Origin: Cinnamomum chago
Taxonomy: Eukaryota > Streptophyta > Magnoliopsida > Laurales > Lauraceae
NCBI GenBank assembly: GCA_038049695.1
Contig: CP142453.1
Coordinates: 131,678,001 to 131,742,000 of the forward strand
Direction: 5' to 3'
DNA length: 64,000 bases
Numbering within the stretch: the stretch's first letter is position 1; each line of letters begins with the position of its first letter. The position numbers were made by a program, and so were the translations under genes. Below the pieces are notes generated by a model, which did not search any database, had not been told where the DNA came from, and saw only the letters and a list, made by a program, of their open reading frames with translations. Positions 23,637-34,555 of this stretch are shown one piece after another.

Positions 23637-24573
23637 TAGGGGGCACGGCGGGATGCTTGAGCGGTTTTGTTTTATAGCGATTTGTAAAAGTAGAAACTGT
23701 AATTACCAAGGAAAGGCGGTTTTGGCGGTTTTTTTAGTGGGCGACTTGGGCAGCATGTTGGGCGGTTTGGTATTTGTACTTATCTCTCTCTTTTTTTTTA
23801 ATAGAATGTAACTAAAGTTTCAAAGTACTTAACATAAAAAATAAAAATTAAACATTATTTTTAATAAAAAGTCAATAATCAATAATGAACAAAATTTTCA
23901 ACTAAGTATATGAATGTAAAATTAAAGTCCAAAGGCATCACCAAAATTAAAAAATACAATCACTTATATAATCTAACGTCCAAAAGTCAAAAATCTAATA
24001 AAGAAACATCTAAATTCGAAAATTCAATGTCTAAATTTCAATAGATAAACCTCTAGATTTCATAATTCAATGTCTAAATGCTAAAAGAAATTCAAAATCT
24101 AAACTTCAAGTTCGTAAAGATCGATATATAATTTGAAGCGATCCTGCAACAACAAAAAAATCATAGTTAGAATAATAATTGATAAAAGATAATAAACATC
24201 AATGTTTAGTTTAGTGATAAAATTGTAAGGTCGTCAAACTGTCATACAATATAATCTATACTTATATTGGAGTTGCACTAGGATCATGAGGAGTGGGGGG
24301 ACCCATACAAGTAGAAGTGCTATCTGTAAAGGAAAATAACTCTTATCAGTTTATAATTTTTAATATAAAATATAATAAAATTTTATAAAAATTAAAAGTA
24401 GGAAATGAGCGTGCGGGGGCAGTTTCTACTCAAATGTCAAACCCTAACCGCCCACTCATTAGTACGGATTGAAACAGTCTCGCCCGCCTAAAGGCGGTTT
24501 TGATGTATAACCACTTGTAACGGGGCGGGGCCGAGCGGAGCGGGCGGGTTGCGGTTATTTTTGTGCAGCCCTA
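23637..24573. mobile_element. hAT-like non-autonomous element with 8-bp target duplication
   Basis: The ends are TAGGGGGCACGG and CTGCAGCCCTA-type (reverse complement TAGGGCTGCAC). The flanks CTCACAAG (23629-23636) and CTCACCAG (24574-24581) match at 7 of 8. Both termini have GC-rich GGCGG/CCGCC words that could pair, while the centre is AT-rich and without a transposase frame. Confidence 0.7.
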
Positions 24574-24599
24574 CTCACCAGCGTCCTAGTACTTGTTTT

Positions 24600-25140
24600 T
24601 CTATCCTATGCTTTAAAGGCAAAGGAGCCCATAGAGCTTAAAGCAAAAGACCCCTAAGAGCCCATGGAAATTATGTCGAGAGCATGAGAGACATAGTTGT
24701 ATAGCCAAGGTATCCATTTTGCGGCCTAGAGAATTTTCTCCTCCATACATTCACATCCAACTTGACGCACAGAAAATAAATCTAACACCTTTATTGTAGA
24801 AGGCTTATCGTCATAAAAAAAAAAAAAAAAAATTGAATCTAGGCCTTCGGATGGATAGAGGCCCGCCATGGCATTTTTGCTTTAGACAAATGTGCATATA
24901 ACTTTGATGAGTTTGCCTCTGGTCTTTTTTAAACTGGAGGAACTTTGAACAAGCTTTCCAAAAGGTGGTCCTATCATTGACTGGGCCATGATCTGGCATT
25001 CTTGTTTAATGCATGCACACCACACGATTGAATCAAATTCTCCATGTTTGGATCAAACAGGAAAATTATGTTTGGACCTATTAGGATATATCAAATAAAT
25101 TTATTGAGTTTGAAAATCAGTGTTGTCTTTAAAATCGTAT
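24600..25140. other. Intergenic, no gene seen
   Basis: AT-rich sequence with an A run near 24818-24832 and no recognisable gene or complete element. Confidence 0.45.
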
Positions 25141-25295
25141 TTCGTCTTTTAAATACAAAATAAATATAAAACATCGTGTCATCCAATGATTGGTCCTAAC
25201 AAGGATCCGGATTCCCATTAAAACCCTCCAGATTCTCGAAAGAGAGAGACGATCGATTCCACGATCTTCCTGAAACACGGAAAGCGCTTTCCAAG
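25141..25295 (+). promoter_or_regulatory. Probable promoter and 5' UTR exon of the 93-aa gene
   Basis: A TATA-like AAATATAAAAC lies around 25163 and a CCAAT-containing segment around 25180. A purine-rich, leader-like stretch (GAAAGAGAGAGACG) is followed by CCAAG|GTATTT, a plausible donor at 25296. Joined to the acceptor before 27088, it would give a leader split by a 1.8-kb intron. This is inferred from position and composition, as no coding constraint tests it. Confidence 0.45.
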
Positions 25296-26148
25296 GTATT
25301 TTTACTTTCTTGATGCAGATTTCATTTTGATGCTTGCTTGATTGGTATCAATGGTATCTGATCGTTTCTAGGGCTTGGTTGGATGAACACATTTGTTTTT
25401 TTTTTTTTTTTCTGAAGAGGATGCTTCGAAACGCAATTTGAAAACTGTTACATGGGGATTTCACTTTCCACCGGAACTTCCACCTGTAACTGAAACAAAT
25501 CATCTGCTCTTATTACGATTATCTCTCTGCTGCTTTGTTGGTGTACGAATTTCTTGAAGAATCCTAGGGTTGTTAGTGTTATAGAAAGAACAAGATTCTA
25601 GGGTTAGCTATGATCCAATACAAGTTTATATGTTATCTTTTGATTTGCTATTGTTACTGGTTCTGGTTTTGGCCTTTTGGGTTCATTGCCATCTTTGGAT
25701 GACCAAAAGGCCCTCCTTGGACTTTCAAACACAGGGTATCAGCATGCCAAGTGGGAATTATATCATTTGGTGCCTAAGCACATTGCACATGTGTTTTTTT
25801 GGGGTATGCCCAGAGTCAGCACCAAGGGTTCATATTCATAGTTGGCACAAATGGAGATTGTAATAGAGAATGGAGACCGAGGTTGACAAGTTAAAAGAAG
25901 TAAAATGACATTGGATTATTCTCTGATTGCTTACTCTCAGGTCCTATTGGTTCAATGAAGTGAATCAAAGCAAAAGTAGTTCCTTTTACATGCAATTAAA
26001 AGGGCTTCTTCAAGACACTAGTGATAATCAGGACAGGTTGGCCAAAATGAGAAAATGCTTGAGGGTTTACATCTTGATGATGTAGGTTTTAGATTCTCTT
26101 TTCACGTTGTACATGCTTTGGTTGTAGTACGTAGGTCTTCACCTTGAT

Positions 26149-26831
26149 TGATGCTGGCCTTAGAGTTTGGGCTTGCGGTAGAAGTGCTAAAAGCACAATG
26201 GGTCTATGGTAATGCAAATTGGGTCAGAAGATTGGGGCGATTGAGGCTGGGTTCGGTGATTTGGGGTTTGGGGGAAAAGTATGGATTTGGGATGTTGATG
26301 CTCAGGGGATTTGGGATTGGGGCTGCGCGCTGAGTGAATGGAAAGAGGGATAGGGTTAATCACGCTGACGATCGATGGACCGTTCGGTTCTGATACCAAT
26401 TGATGCAGACCCTAGGATTAGGGTTTACGTGGGAAGTGCTAAAAGCACAATGGGTGTCGAATCACGTGTCCGAAGACACAATCAATCTCTTCGAGGGTTA
26501 GGGTTTACGTGGGAAGTGCTAAAAGCACAATGGGTGTCGAAGCACGTGTCCGAAGACACAATCAATCTCCGAAGAGATATGAGACAATAAACGAGGACGC
26601 ACCTCAATGGAAAAACCCAATTTCATTAATCAACTCTCTCTAATCCTTTACTACAATGCCATATAAATAAGAAAGATAACTTAGGGCCTAAGAAATCTAA
26701 TTAATCTAGGAAACTAAATAAAATGGAAACCTAATCATAATTACAATATTTAAAGAAACTAATGACATAAGAATAAATTCCTAAATCTACATGGGCCCTA
26801 CACATGTGGCCATGAGGTCTACGCTGCATCA
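26149..26831 (-). mobile_element. TRIM-like LTR retroelement, 683 bp, in the leader intron
   Basis: Ends are TGATGC...CTGCATCA, flanked by TTGAT on both sides (26144-26148, 26832-26836), a 5-bp target duplication. The minus-strand 5' LTR is 26831-26401. Two bases after it comes TGGTATCAGAAC (26398-26387), the primer-binding site for initiator methionine tRNA. The other end (26149-26203) matches only the last 55 bp of that LTR, sharing GAAGTGCTAAAAGCACAATG, so the 3' LTR is mostly deleted. The LTR itself holds an internal 81-bp tandem duplication (about 26418-26578). The internal region is under 200 bp and non-coding. Confidence 0.75.
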
Positions 26832-27099
26832 TTGATGTAGCCCTCCTTGCCTTCGTTTCAATACCTTATTGTATTGTATTTCTATTCTTATTAAAAGCGA
26901 TATCATTAAAAAAATTAAAAAAAAAACCCTGGCTCATGCTCCTCAGACCTCACTGGTGCAAACTGGAAAAATGGGCCAACTATATATGTTCTCAAGTTGG
27001 CATTGTAACTCTCTCAAGTAGCAGTTTTCTTCTCTTTTTTCTTCAATCTTTAGAAGTGCATGTCTTTTCCTGGTCTTCTTTGTGCAGGCTTTCACAAAA

Positions 27100-28718
27100 A
27101 TGGCTTCACGAAATCATCTCAACAACAGAGATGCCCTTAATCTAACTAAAGATGGTCATAGTCTTCAGGCGACAGGCCAGTGGAGGCAAATGGGGGGGTG
27201 TGAGGAGAAGAAGGCTGCAGTTCATGCAGAAATGGATAGAGTGAACAAGCTTCCTGTAAACAGCAAGTATGCAACGCATCGCATGCGAGTGCTTAACAAA
27301 ATTTTACACCTTATGTCCATTCAGGTTAGAAGGCTTCATAGTCACATTTTCATATGATATTTGCTGGACATTTGATTATTTTAATCATATTTCAATTCAG
27401 AATGTGTCATACATTCATGTCTCACACACTTGCACGTATGCCATGCCATGTGCGCATCCATGCTGGTTGGGAGAGTACTCTTCAAGCTGACCTTGGAAGA
27501 TGGGATAAGGCTATGATGAAATGACAAAGGAAATTCTCCAGGATAGAAATCATACTTATTCTGCCCATGCCCAGACGTTCAGTTTCATCAGTTCAGTAAC
27601 CTAGTAAGAGCCTGGGTTAACTAGTGGTGTTTTCATGGTGTCAAAACTAGTTTGTCACTTGGATTGATGTGTCTATAATTGTTCTTAAAGGAATTGATTG
27701 GAATTGTTAGATTTACATTTTAATAAAGTGGATCTCAGCCTTTCCACACGAAATCTATCAGATAGATAGAAAATCTTGGATGCATAGTTATGTGTTCTGA
27801 TACAGGGGAGTTCTGATATGGAACAGTTATAAAAATTGGGAGGCAAGTCATTATCATCTTAGCCTTATCTCTTCTGGTTCATTCAATAAGCCACTCAATT
27901 TGGAAGTCTAGAACCCAAAACAAGGTCCATGTGATGTTGGATGCTTGTCATCGTCAGCAACCTGGGAGGCAACTTGATGTCATCTGATGAAGAATGGAAG
28001 GACCTCAAGAGGGTTTTTCTTTTTTGGTTGGGCATGGGATTGGTGGGTGGTCACACAACCCACCACCTTCTACCATGTCTTGGTTTTACGTAGATTCTTT
28101 TTTCCTATTTGAAGGAATTATCTTAGAGCCTCTCCCCTTTCCTTTGTGAAGGGTTTATTTTCATGTATAGTCTCGCTACGTTTTCATTCTCCTATGCTTG
28201 GATGCATTGCTTTATCATTTTCGAGCTTTGTAGTTTTCCTCTATTTAATGTAGGTTTTTTTGCTTTTAGCTAAAAATAAATAGAGAAAAAGATGATGTAG
28301 GGCTAACTATCTCTCTTCTTTATGTTTCTAGTCTTCTTCTATTTCATTCATTAGCGATATTCCAAAACAAGATTATAGTTGTTCTTGAACCTTGTGTAAC
28401 CACTTTATCTGGTGGCTGCTCTGTAAGTTTTTAATTGTGATATATTTTGTTTGACTGGTGTTTGTTGCTTCTCTTATGTAAATTTAAATTGGTACTTGTA
28501 CCTATCATGTTTGTAATTTGATTAAAAAAATATATTCTAATTTATTTTTATTTTTCCACCATCAGTAATACATTCTGCGAAGGCAGGAGCAAATACTTTG
28601 GAATTTTGAAAATAAAGATTTAGGGGATTAATTTTTTTTCTTTTCTTTAATATTCTTTCAGAGAACCAATTCACAGGATGAGGAACTGGGGCTACTTTTT
28701 GCTGGGCTTTCTTTGTAA
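27100..28718 (+). CDS. Conserved small plant protein of unknown function, 93 aa
   Basis: Coding exons are 27100-27324 (75 codons) and 28662-28718 (18 codons plus TAA). The acceptor at 27086-27087 (TTTGTGCAG) precedes 12 leader bases and the ATG. The intron has a GT donor at 27325 and the acceptor TTCTTTCAG at 28653-28661. The protein begins MASRNHLNNRDALNLTKDGH and contains GQWRQMGGCEEKKAAV and KYATHRMRVLNKILHLMS. It ends with an acidic patch and a short hydrophobic tail, QDEELGLLFAGLSL. It is hydrophilic and mostly helical-looking, with no signal peptide, membrane segment or catalytic motif. I recall closely similar small proteins in other angiosperms but no assigned role. The tail's perfect splice fit supports the model; function is unknown. 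Confidence 0.8.
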
Positions 28719-31054
28719 AGACTAAAGAGCACACTTGTATAAGGGGAGGACTTATACATATAATTTGAATGATAATGGTGAGTCATTTTTAGCTGGAAAG
28801 TAGTTTGTTAAAAATGACAAGTGCTGGAAAGTAGTGTGTTAAAAATGACAAGTCTTTTTGGCCATAAACTCAATCAATGAACAGTCTATATTTACTGTCA
28901 TTGTTGTACATGTGCCATTTTTGTACAGTAAGCATGTGAAACTGGATGCAAGGCGGATTATCACACAGGTGTATGATATCTGTAATTGACAGACAATCTT
29001 TGCATATAGTCTTAATAGAAAAGGCTCATGCAATGCATAGGACCAGGTTAAAAGAAAAATAATAATAATAGAAAAATATTTAAAAGTTCAAAATGAAGAT
29101 CATTAATTAGAAGCATTTGACATAATTTTACATACTTTTCAAGTTAAGAAGAGATTTTTATGGATTCGTCTTCTTGTTTTTTTTTTAAATGAAGGAAGAT
29201 GAGTGTAAACATGCAATCAGTTATGAGAAAGAAAGTTGAAATACAGAAAAGAAATTTCTAAATAAATATAAAATTAGATAAAAAGATACACAGATAATTT
29301 TTAGAATATTAAATTCTGATAGGTTACGGTTGTAGTTGATATAAATAAATGTGTACAAATTGTTTTATATAGAGAAAACACAAGAGGAAGTGTTAATTAT
29401 GTTGGGTCCCACAATAATCTTCAATGGAAAAGGATACAATTGTAAGAAACTAGGATTGGTGTCCTTATGTTGAAGAGAATAATCCATAAAGGGGCGTTTT
29501 TGAGGCTTAGGCTTGCAATGGAAGGGGGGTCATTTTTGTGTGTTTTGAAGGTGGAGGTATGTATTACCTGTTTCTTTGCTATATATTTTCACCTTTCGTG
29601 ATGAATTTATTTGACAATCTAGACCATGCAAAGCAGTTGGTTGAAGATCTTTGTGATTATATGATCTCAATCGTTGATTGAAAGATTAGTGGATTACCAA
29701 TGTGTTTTACAATTTTATTCTAGATTGTTGCTTGGTTCAGGGTCACTATATTGAGATGAATGATGATATTCATTTGAGTTTGAGAGATTACCAACAGTTT
29801 TCTGATGCCCAGAATACAGCATGCACCCCACAGAGAGAGACACCATGCATATGGCAAGGAAATACATTTTATATGTAAATAGAGTATTGGATAATACCAT
29901 GTGGATATGCCACCTATTCTGAAAATCTGGTTTCACAGGATCTAGGCAGCCAAAGGGTTTGGATTTGAATAATTTTGTACCTAGCCTTTCATCAGTTGAC
30001 TGAATTACTAGTACTGTGTGCCGGATGGGTGGCCTACAATAAGGGCAGAATAGGAAAAATGAAGAATCCTAATCACTTAGGTGATTGTGGAAAATAGTGG
30101 ATTAAGAAGGTACAGTAATGTTCAACAAGGGAAAAAAATGAATTTTGTTTATTTATTTATTTAGGCTAGAAAGCCAGAAGCTGGATTATTTTGATCTATT
30201 TATTTGTCCTTTCTGTTTTACAATATGATATGATATGTTTGTGTTATGGTCATAAATAGTTATCAGACTTGATTTGACGCGTTCCATCAGTGGGGCTTTT
30301 GGTGTATTGGTTAAGTCCAGAACAATTTGAATACGAGGAAAAATACAAAATAAGCCAAAGATAGGATGCCTGAACTTCAAAAGAGTCCTATAAGTGAAGG
30401 GTTTTTTTTTTATTGTTATAACAGTGCCATAAGTTAAGTTGGTTCACCAAATGAACTCAGACCAATGACCGTGGTGAACGAGGACAGCAATCCAATTGTA
30501 AACCAAACAAAAGATGACCTATATAAATTAAGTGATACTGATGAACTAGGATATTGTGCATCTCATGAACTTTGAATGTCAAATTGTGATCCAACAATGT
30601 ATGCATCCCTACTTTATGGGTTGAACAAAAATGTGAGTTGAACCCTTCTAGGTCCGAATTAGTATTTTTAGCAACAAAAACTCTCCAAGTATATCATATC
30701 AGCAAGAGCTTTGGACCTAGATCACAAACCACTAGTGGACAGAACAGGATATACCCATAAAGATTATGGGCCAATTATCTATGGGCAGGGAGCATCATCT
30801 CTAGCTGTACCTGACCAATGATCCAAGTGAGTCCACTAATTTGTTTTCACAGAAGAATGCATTTTTTGGTGCCCTGGTTTCATTCAAAAGCTAAAAGAAA
30901 CGCTTTGTTGCTTTTGTACCTTTCATGTTGCTAAACTTGTACAGCTTACTCCTCTTTTTTTTTCTTATCGGTTAAAGCTTACCCTTTAACTAGCACACTG
31001 ACTCTGGGACGCCCCTTTTCTAGGTATAAGAGAAATCTAATTTACAAGATCATC
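28719..31054. other. Intergenic 3' of the 93-aa gene
   Basis: The first part is probably its 3' UTR. The rest is AT-rich with no recognised gene or complete transposon; frames such as 29715-29936 and 30186-30380 lack homology. Confidence 0.45.
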
Positions 31055-31250
31055 ACCATCATCATCAAAACCTTGTCCCGAGACTTAACTATGTTTGAAT
31101 CGGCTATATGAATTGTGTTTCTTCATTCCGATCTATCTTGAGCCAAGCCCTTAAATAGGTTGCATTTCTTCAAATCTATTGATATTACTTCTATCCATCT
31201 CCTCTTCGGCCTACTCCTTCTCATTAGAGGACCATCAACCTAGAAATTCA
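31055..31250 (-). mobile_element. LINE-like 3' fragment (antisense)
   Basis: CATCATCATCAAAACCTTGT followed by a GTCCCGAGACTTAACTATG...CGGCTATATGAAT pattern and TCTATCCATCTCCTCTTCGG is the familiar antisense tail of RTE-type plant LINEs, including the trinucleotide end repeat. A second copy of most of it, from the local duplication, is at 31926-32060. Confidence 0.5.
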
Positions 31251-33600
31251 ATTTATTTACAACCTCGTAAAAAAAATCCAGAGGATGGTGAAAATCCCTT
31301 CCATACTTTTCATTTGAAGGACAGCGGGTGTACCCTGCTTTGTGTAGTATGTAAGAGAACTTTATTTTCCTGTGGAGTTTCCACAATCTGGCACCACCTC
31401 TAATCTGACTTGCATCCCAGTGATTTTTCTAAGAGAAAATAACTCTACTGAAGGAATCTGATATCAGCCAATTCCACATTTAGTACTCCACAATGAGTTT
31501 CAACTTTAAGTGACCTTTCAAGTGTACTGTGCTTTTTTAGCAGGGTGTCTACATTTAGACTGGAGCTGGTTCCTTGACCTAATGTTATTTAATCAGGTCT
31601 GGTCCAAGTAAGATTCTAGATTCGAATCCACCTGCAGATCTGATGGCTTGGTCCTAGCTTGAATCTTTGGGTTGTTGTAAACATGAAATGGCCTACAAAT
31701 TGATAGACATGTTCTGTAATAGCATATTATCATTCTTGTTGTTTATGCCAAGCTCACTATCATAGGTCTTCAAACCCTGAGTCTAGGGTTGTAAACGGGT
31801 CGGTTCTGGTCCGGGTCTATGGTGGACTCGGCACCGGAACCATTAAGGAGAAGGTAGAACCAGATTTGGATCCGGAACCAATTTCTTGGCTCCGAAACTG
31901 GAACCAAAACCATATATGGGACGGGTCTGAATCGGATACATGAATTTTGTTTCTCCTTTTCGATCTATCATGAGCCAAATTCTCAGATAGGTTGCATTTC
32001 TTCAAATTTATTGATATTACTTCTATCTATGTCCTCTTCAGCCTACTCCTCCTCGGAGGACCATCAACCTAAAAATCTAATTTACAAGTTCAAAGGGTGG
32101 TGAAAATCCCTTCCATACTTTTCATTTGAAGGACAGCGGGTGTACCCTGCTTTGTGTAGTATTCAAGAGAACTTTATTTTCCTGTGAAGTTTCAACATTC
32201 TGGCACCACCTCTAATGATTTTTCTAAGGGCGCGTTTATTAAACAGACGGAAATCCTTACTTTAGAGGATTCCCTCCATCTCCAAGAATAAAGATATCCT
32301 TATGTAGGATTTGTAAGGAGAGTTTCAGGTTTGGTATTGAAAGAGGATTCCACCAATAGTAGAATATAAGATCCAATGGTTGTAAGTTTTTTTGTTTTTT
32401 TAAATAAGTCAAGATCCATGAAGAATCATGACCTCAACTTATTACTCAAAGTCATTTTTGGCCATCTAGAGTATTTGAACGGTTCGGATCGTGCGAACGG
32501 TCTCCACAAAAATACACAATTGATATTTTAGAATTTGGACATTTTTGCAAAAAATCTCGATATCTAGACATGATCAATGGTTGAAATTTGATCAAGTAGC
32601 CGTTTCTGACTTTACGGAGACATCTCATGGTTTAGATCATGATTACAGGCCCCATAGGAACTAAGAAATTGAAAAAAAAAATATTGTTTTTTGTCACGTT
32701 TTTTGCATTGTGTGAAATCAATGGTTTATAGTTTTTGACCAATTTCTCATGATCCATGATGAATCAGGCTTCCAAATTTGGACCTATAGCCATTTTAGGC
32801 ATTTTGAAGAGGTTGGATGGTTTGGATTTCACAAATGGGCCCCACATAATTCCAGAAATCACCATCCAACGGTCTGGACATTTTTGTAAATATCTCAGAA
32901 TCTATGAGAAATCAACGGCTGATATTTGATCAAGTAGCCCTGTTTGGCCATGTTAAGAGGATGATCGGTTTGGATTGTGATTTTATGGCCCATATAAATG
33001 AGAAAATCGAAAAAACCAATCTGCCCACAATTACCGCGGGTTTTACTATAGCTCCGCGTTTCAGTCACTTTGACGATTTTGTAAGTCCGATGGGGGGTGG
33101 TCTCACAGAGCATAACCATGCTTCAGTGGAAAGGGGACATCCTCTTTCCTTCATCCAGGTGTAGCCAGATGTGGTTTTTCCATGCAATGACAGAAAAGTG
33201 CCGAGGAACTCACATAGAAGACTTTTACCAAACGTGCCCTAAGAAAAAATATTTGAAGGAATCTGATATCAGCCAATTGCACATTTAGTACTCCACAATG
33301 AGTTTCAACTGTAAGTGACCTTTCAAATGTACTGTGCTTTTCTAGCAGGGTGTCTACATTTAGACAGGAGCTGGTTCCTTGACCTGATGATATTTTAATC
33401 AGGTCTGGTCCAAGTAAGATTCTGGATTAGAATCCACTTGCAGATCTGATGGCTTGGTCCTAGCTTGAATCTATGGCTTCTTGTAAACATGAAATGGCCT
33501 ACAAATTGATAGACATGTTCTGTAATGACATATTATCATTCCTGTTGTTGTTTATGCAAAGCTCATTATCATAGGTCTTTAAACCATGAGTCTAGGGTTG
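31095..33600. repeat. Tandem duplication of an 830-bp block, second copy interrupted
   Basis: The block 31095-31925 recurs as 31926-32227 plus 33240-33730, sharing long stretches such as GGACAGCGGGTGTACCCTGC and AGCAGGGTGTCTACATTTAG. The join at about 31925 falls at TGAATCGG, which also begins the first copy, a short homology that could have guided unequal exchange. The second copy is split by the 1,012-bp Harbinger-like element. Confidence 0.85.
32228..33239. mobile_element. PIF/Harbinger-like non-autonomous element, 1,012 bp, TAA target site
   Basis: Inverted ends read GGGCGCGTTTATTAAA and (reverse complement) GGGCACGTTTGGTAAA, with TAA on both sides (32225-32227, 33240-33242). The undisturbed block copy has TTTTTCTAAGAGAAAATAAC at the same place (about 31419), that is, a single TAA and no insert. 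This empty site fixes the ends. No transposase frame remains; two open frames at 32895-33164 on opposite strands have no recognised homology. Confidence 0.85.
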
Positions 33601-33955
33601 TAAACGGGTCGGTTCCGGTCCGGGTCCATAGTGAATCCAGAATCGGAACCATTAGGGAGAACATAGAACCGAATTTATATCCGAACCAGTTTATTGGCTC
33701 CGGAACCAAAACCATATATAGGACAGGTTTGGATCCGAGTCCGGATCTATGTAAAGAATGATATTAAAAAAACATTATTTTGAGGAGAAATTTTTTAAAA
33801 TTGAAGTAATATGTCAGGTCTCTGGTCCACAAATCCGAACTAAGGTGGAACCGGACCCATTTACTTATTGAAGCCTAAATAAGGATTCAAATTCAGTTTT
33901 TAACCGGCCGAAACTTCCAGGTAATCGGAAAATCCGTGACCCATTTTTCATCCCT
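33590..33955. mobile_element. hAT-like MITE, GGTTCC-rich, with 8-bp target duplication
   Basis: It begins GTCTAGGGTTGTAAACGGG and ends TTTTCATCCCT. The right flank is AACCCTGA (33956-33963). The left flank is AACCATGA here but AACCCTGA in the first block copy (31773-31780), where a truncated copy of the same element continues to about 31925. The insertion therefore predates the tandem duplication. A partial relative is at 35971-36167. Confidence 0.7.
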
Positions 33956-33963
33956 AACCCTGA

Positions 33964-34555
33964 CCAGTCCCAAAGCATGGGGTCTAAAGTTAGACTCAAA
34001 CTTTGTACTTTTGCATGGGTTAGAAACTAACTGACCATCTACAGCTCCATGTATCAAAAATGGTATGGGAAGCTAAGGAAGGTGCTCATACTATATTGTA
34101 TCATATGAAAGTATGGGGGAGAAGGCTAGTATACTTGTTTAAATCTACCCTTGGATGGGTTGTGTACTTAAGGTAACACACCTAGGCAACCTTTTTTCTT
34201 TTTTTCCTTTTTGTGGTGACAATTTCAATAATAGGATAAAATCACAAGAATCATCATGATGACAACACCCTAACCAAAAGAAGCCTGACTAAAGTTAAAT
34301 ATTGCAAGTGCCCATAGTACATGGTGATGCTATGCACCCTATGAAACCTATCTTTAGGATTTTCACTTTTATTCTTTTCTCCATTAAAAATCATTATACA
34401 ATTTGAAAGAAACAGATTACATAAATGAGCCCTTGTCATCATCTCATCCTCATCCATCCATGTAATTAAGAAGATCAAAATCCCAGCTCCTGATTAAGTA
34501 AAATAAGAACAAAGATAACTCAAAATACAGAAGGTGAGTGGAGGGGATGAGGATG
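33964..34555. other. Intergenic, 3' flank of the TBL29-like gene
   Basis: It probably includes the 3' UTR of the minus-strand gene ending at 34556. Nothing else is recognised. Confidence 0.45.

Noticed and set aside
31610..31635. tRNA B-box-like GATTCGAATCC
   Set aside because: No matching A box or cloverleaf at the right distance; it lies in the duplicated non-coding block.
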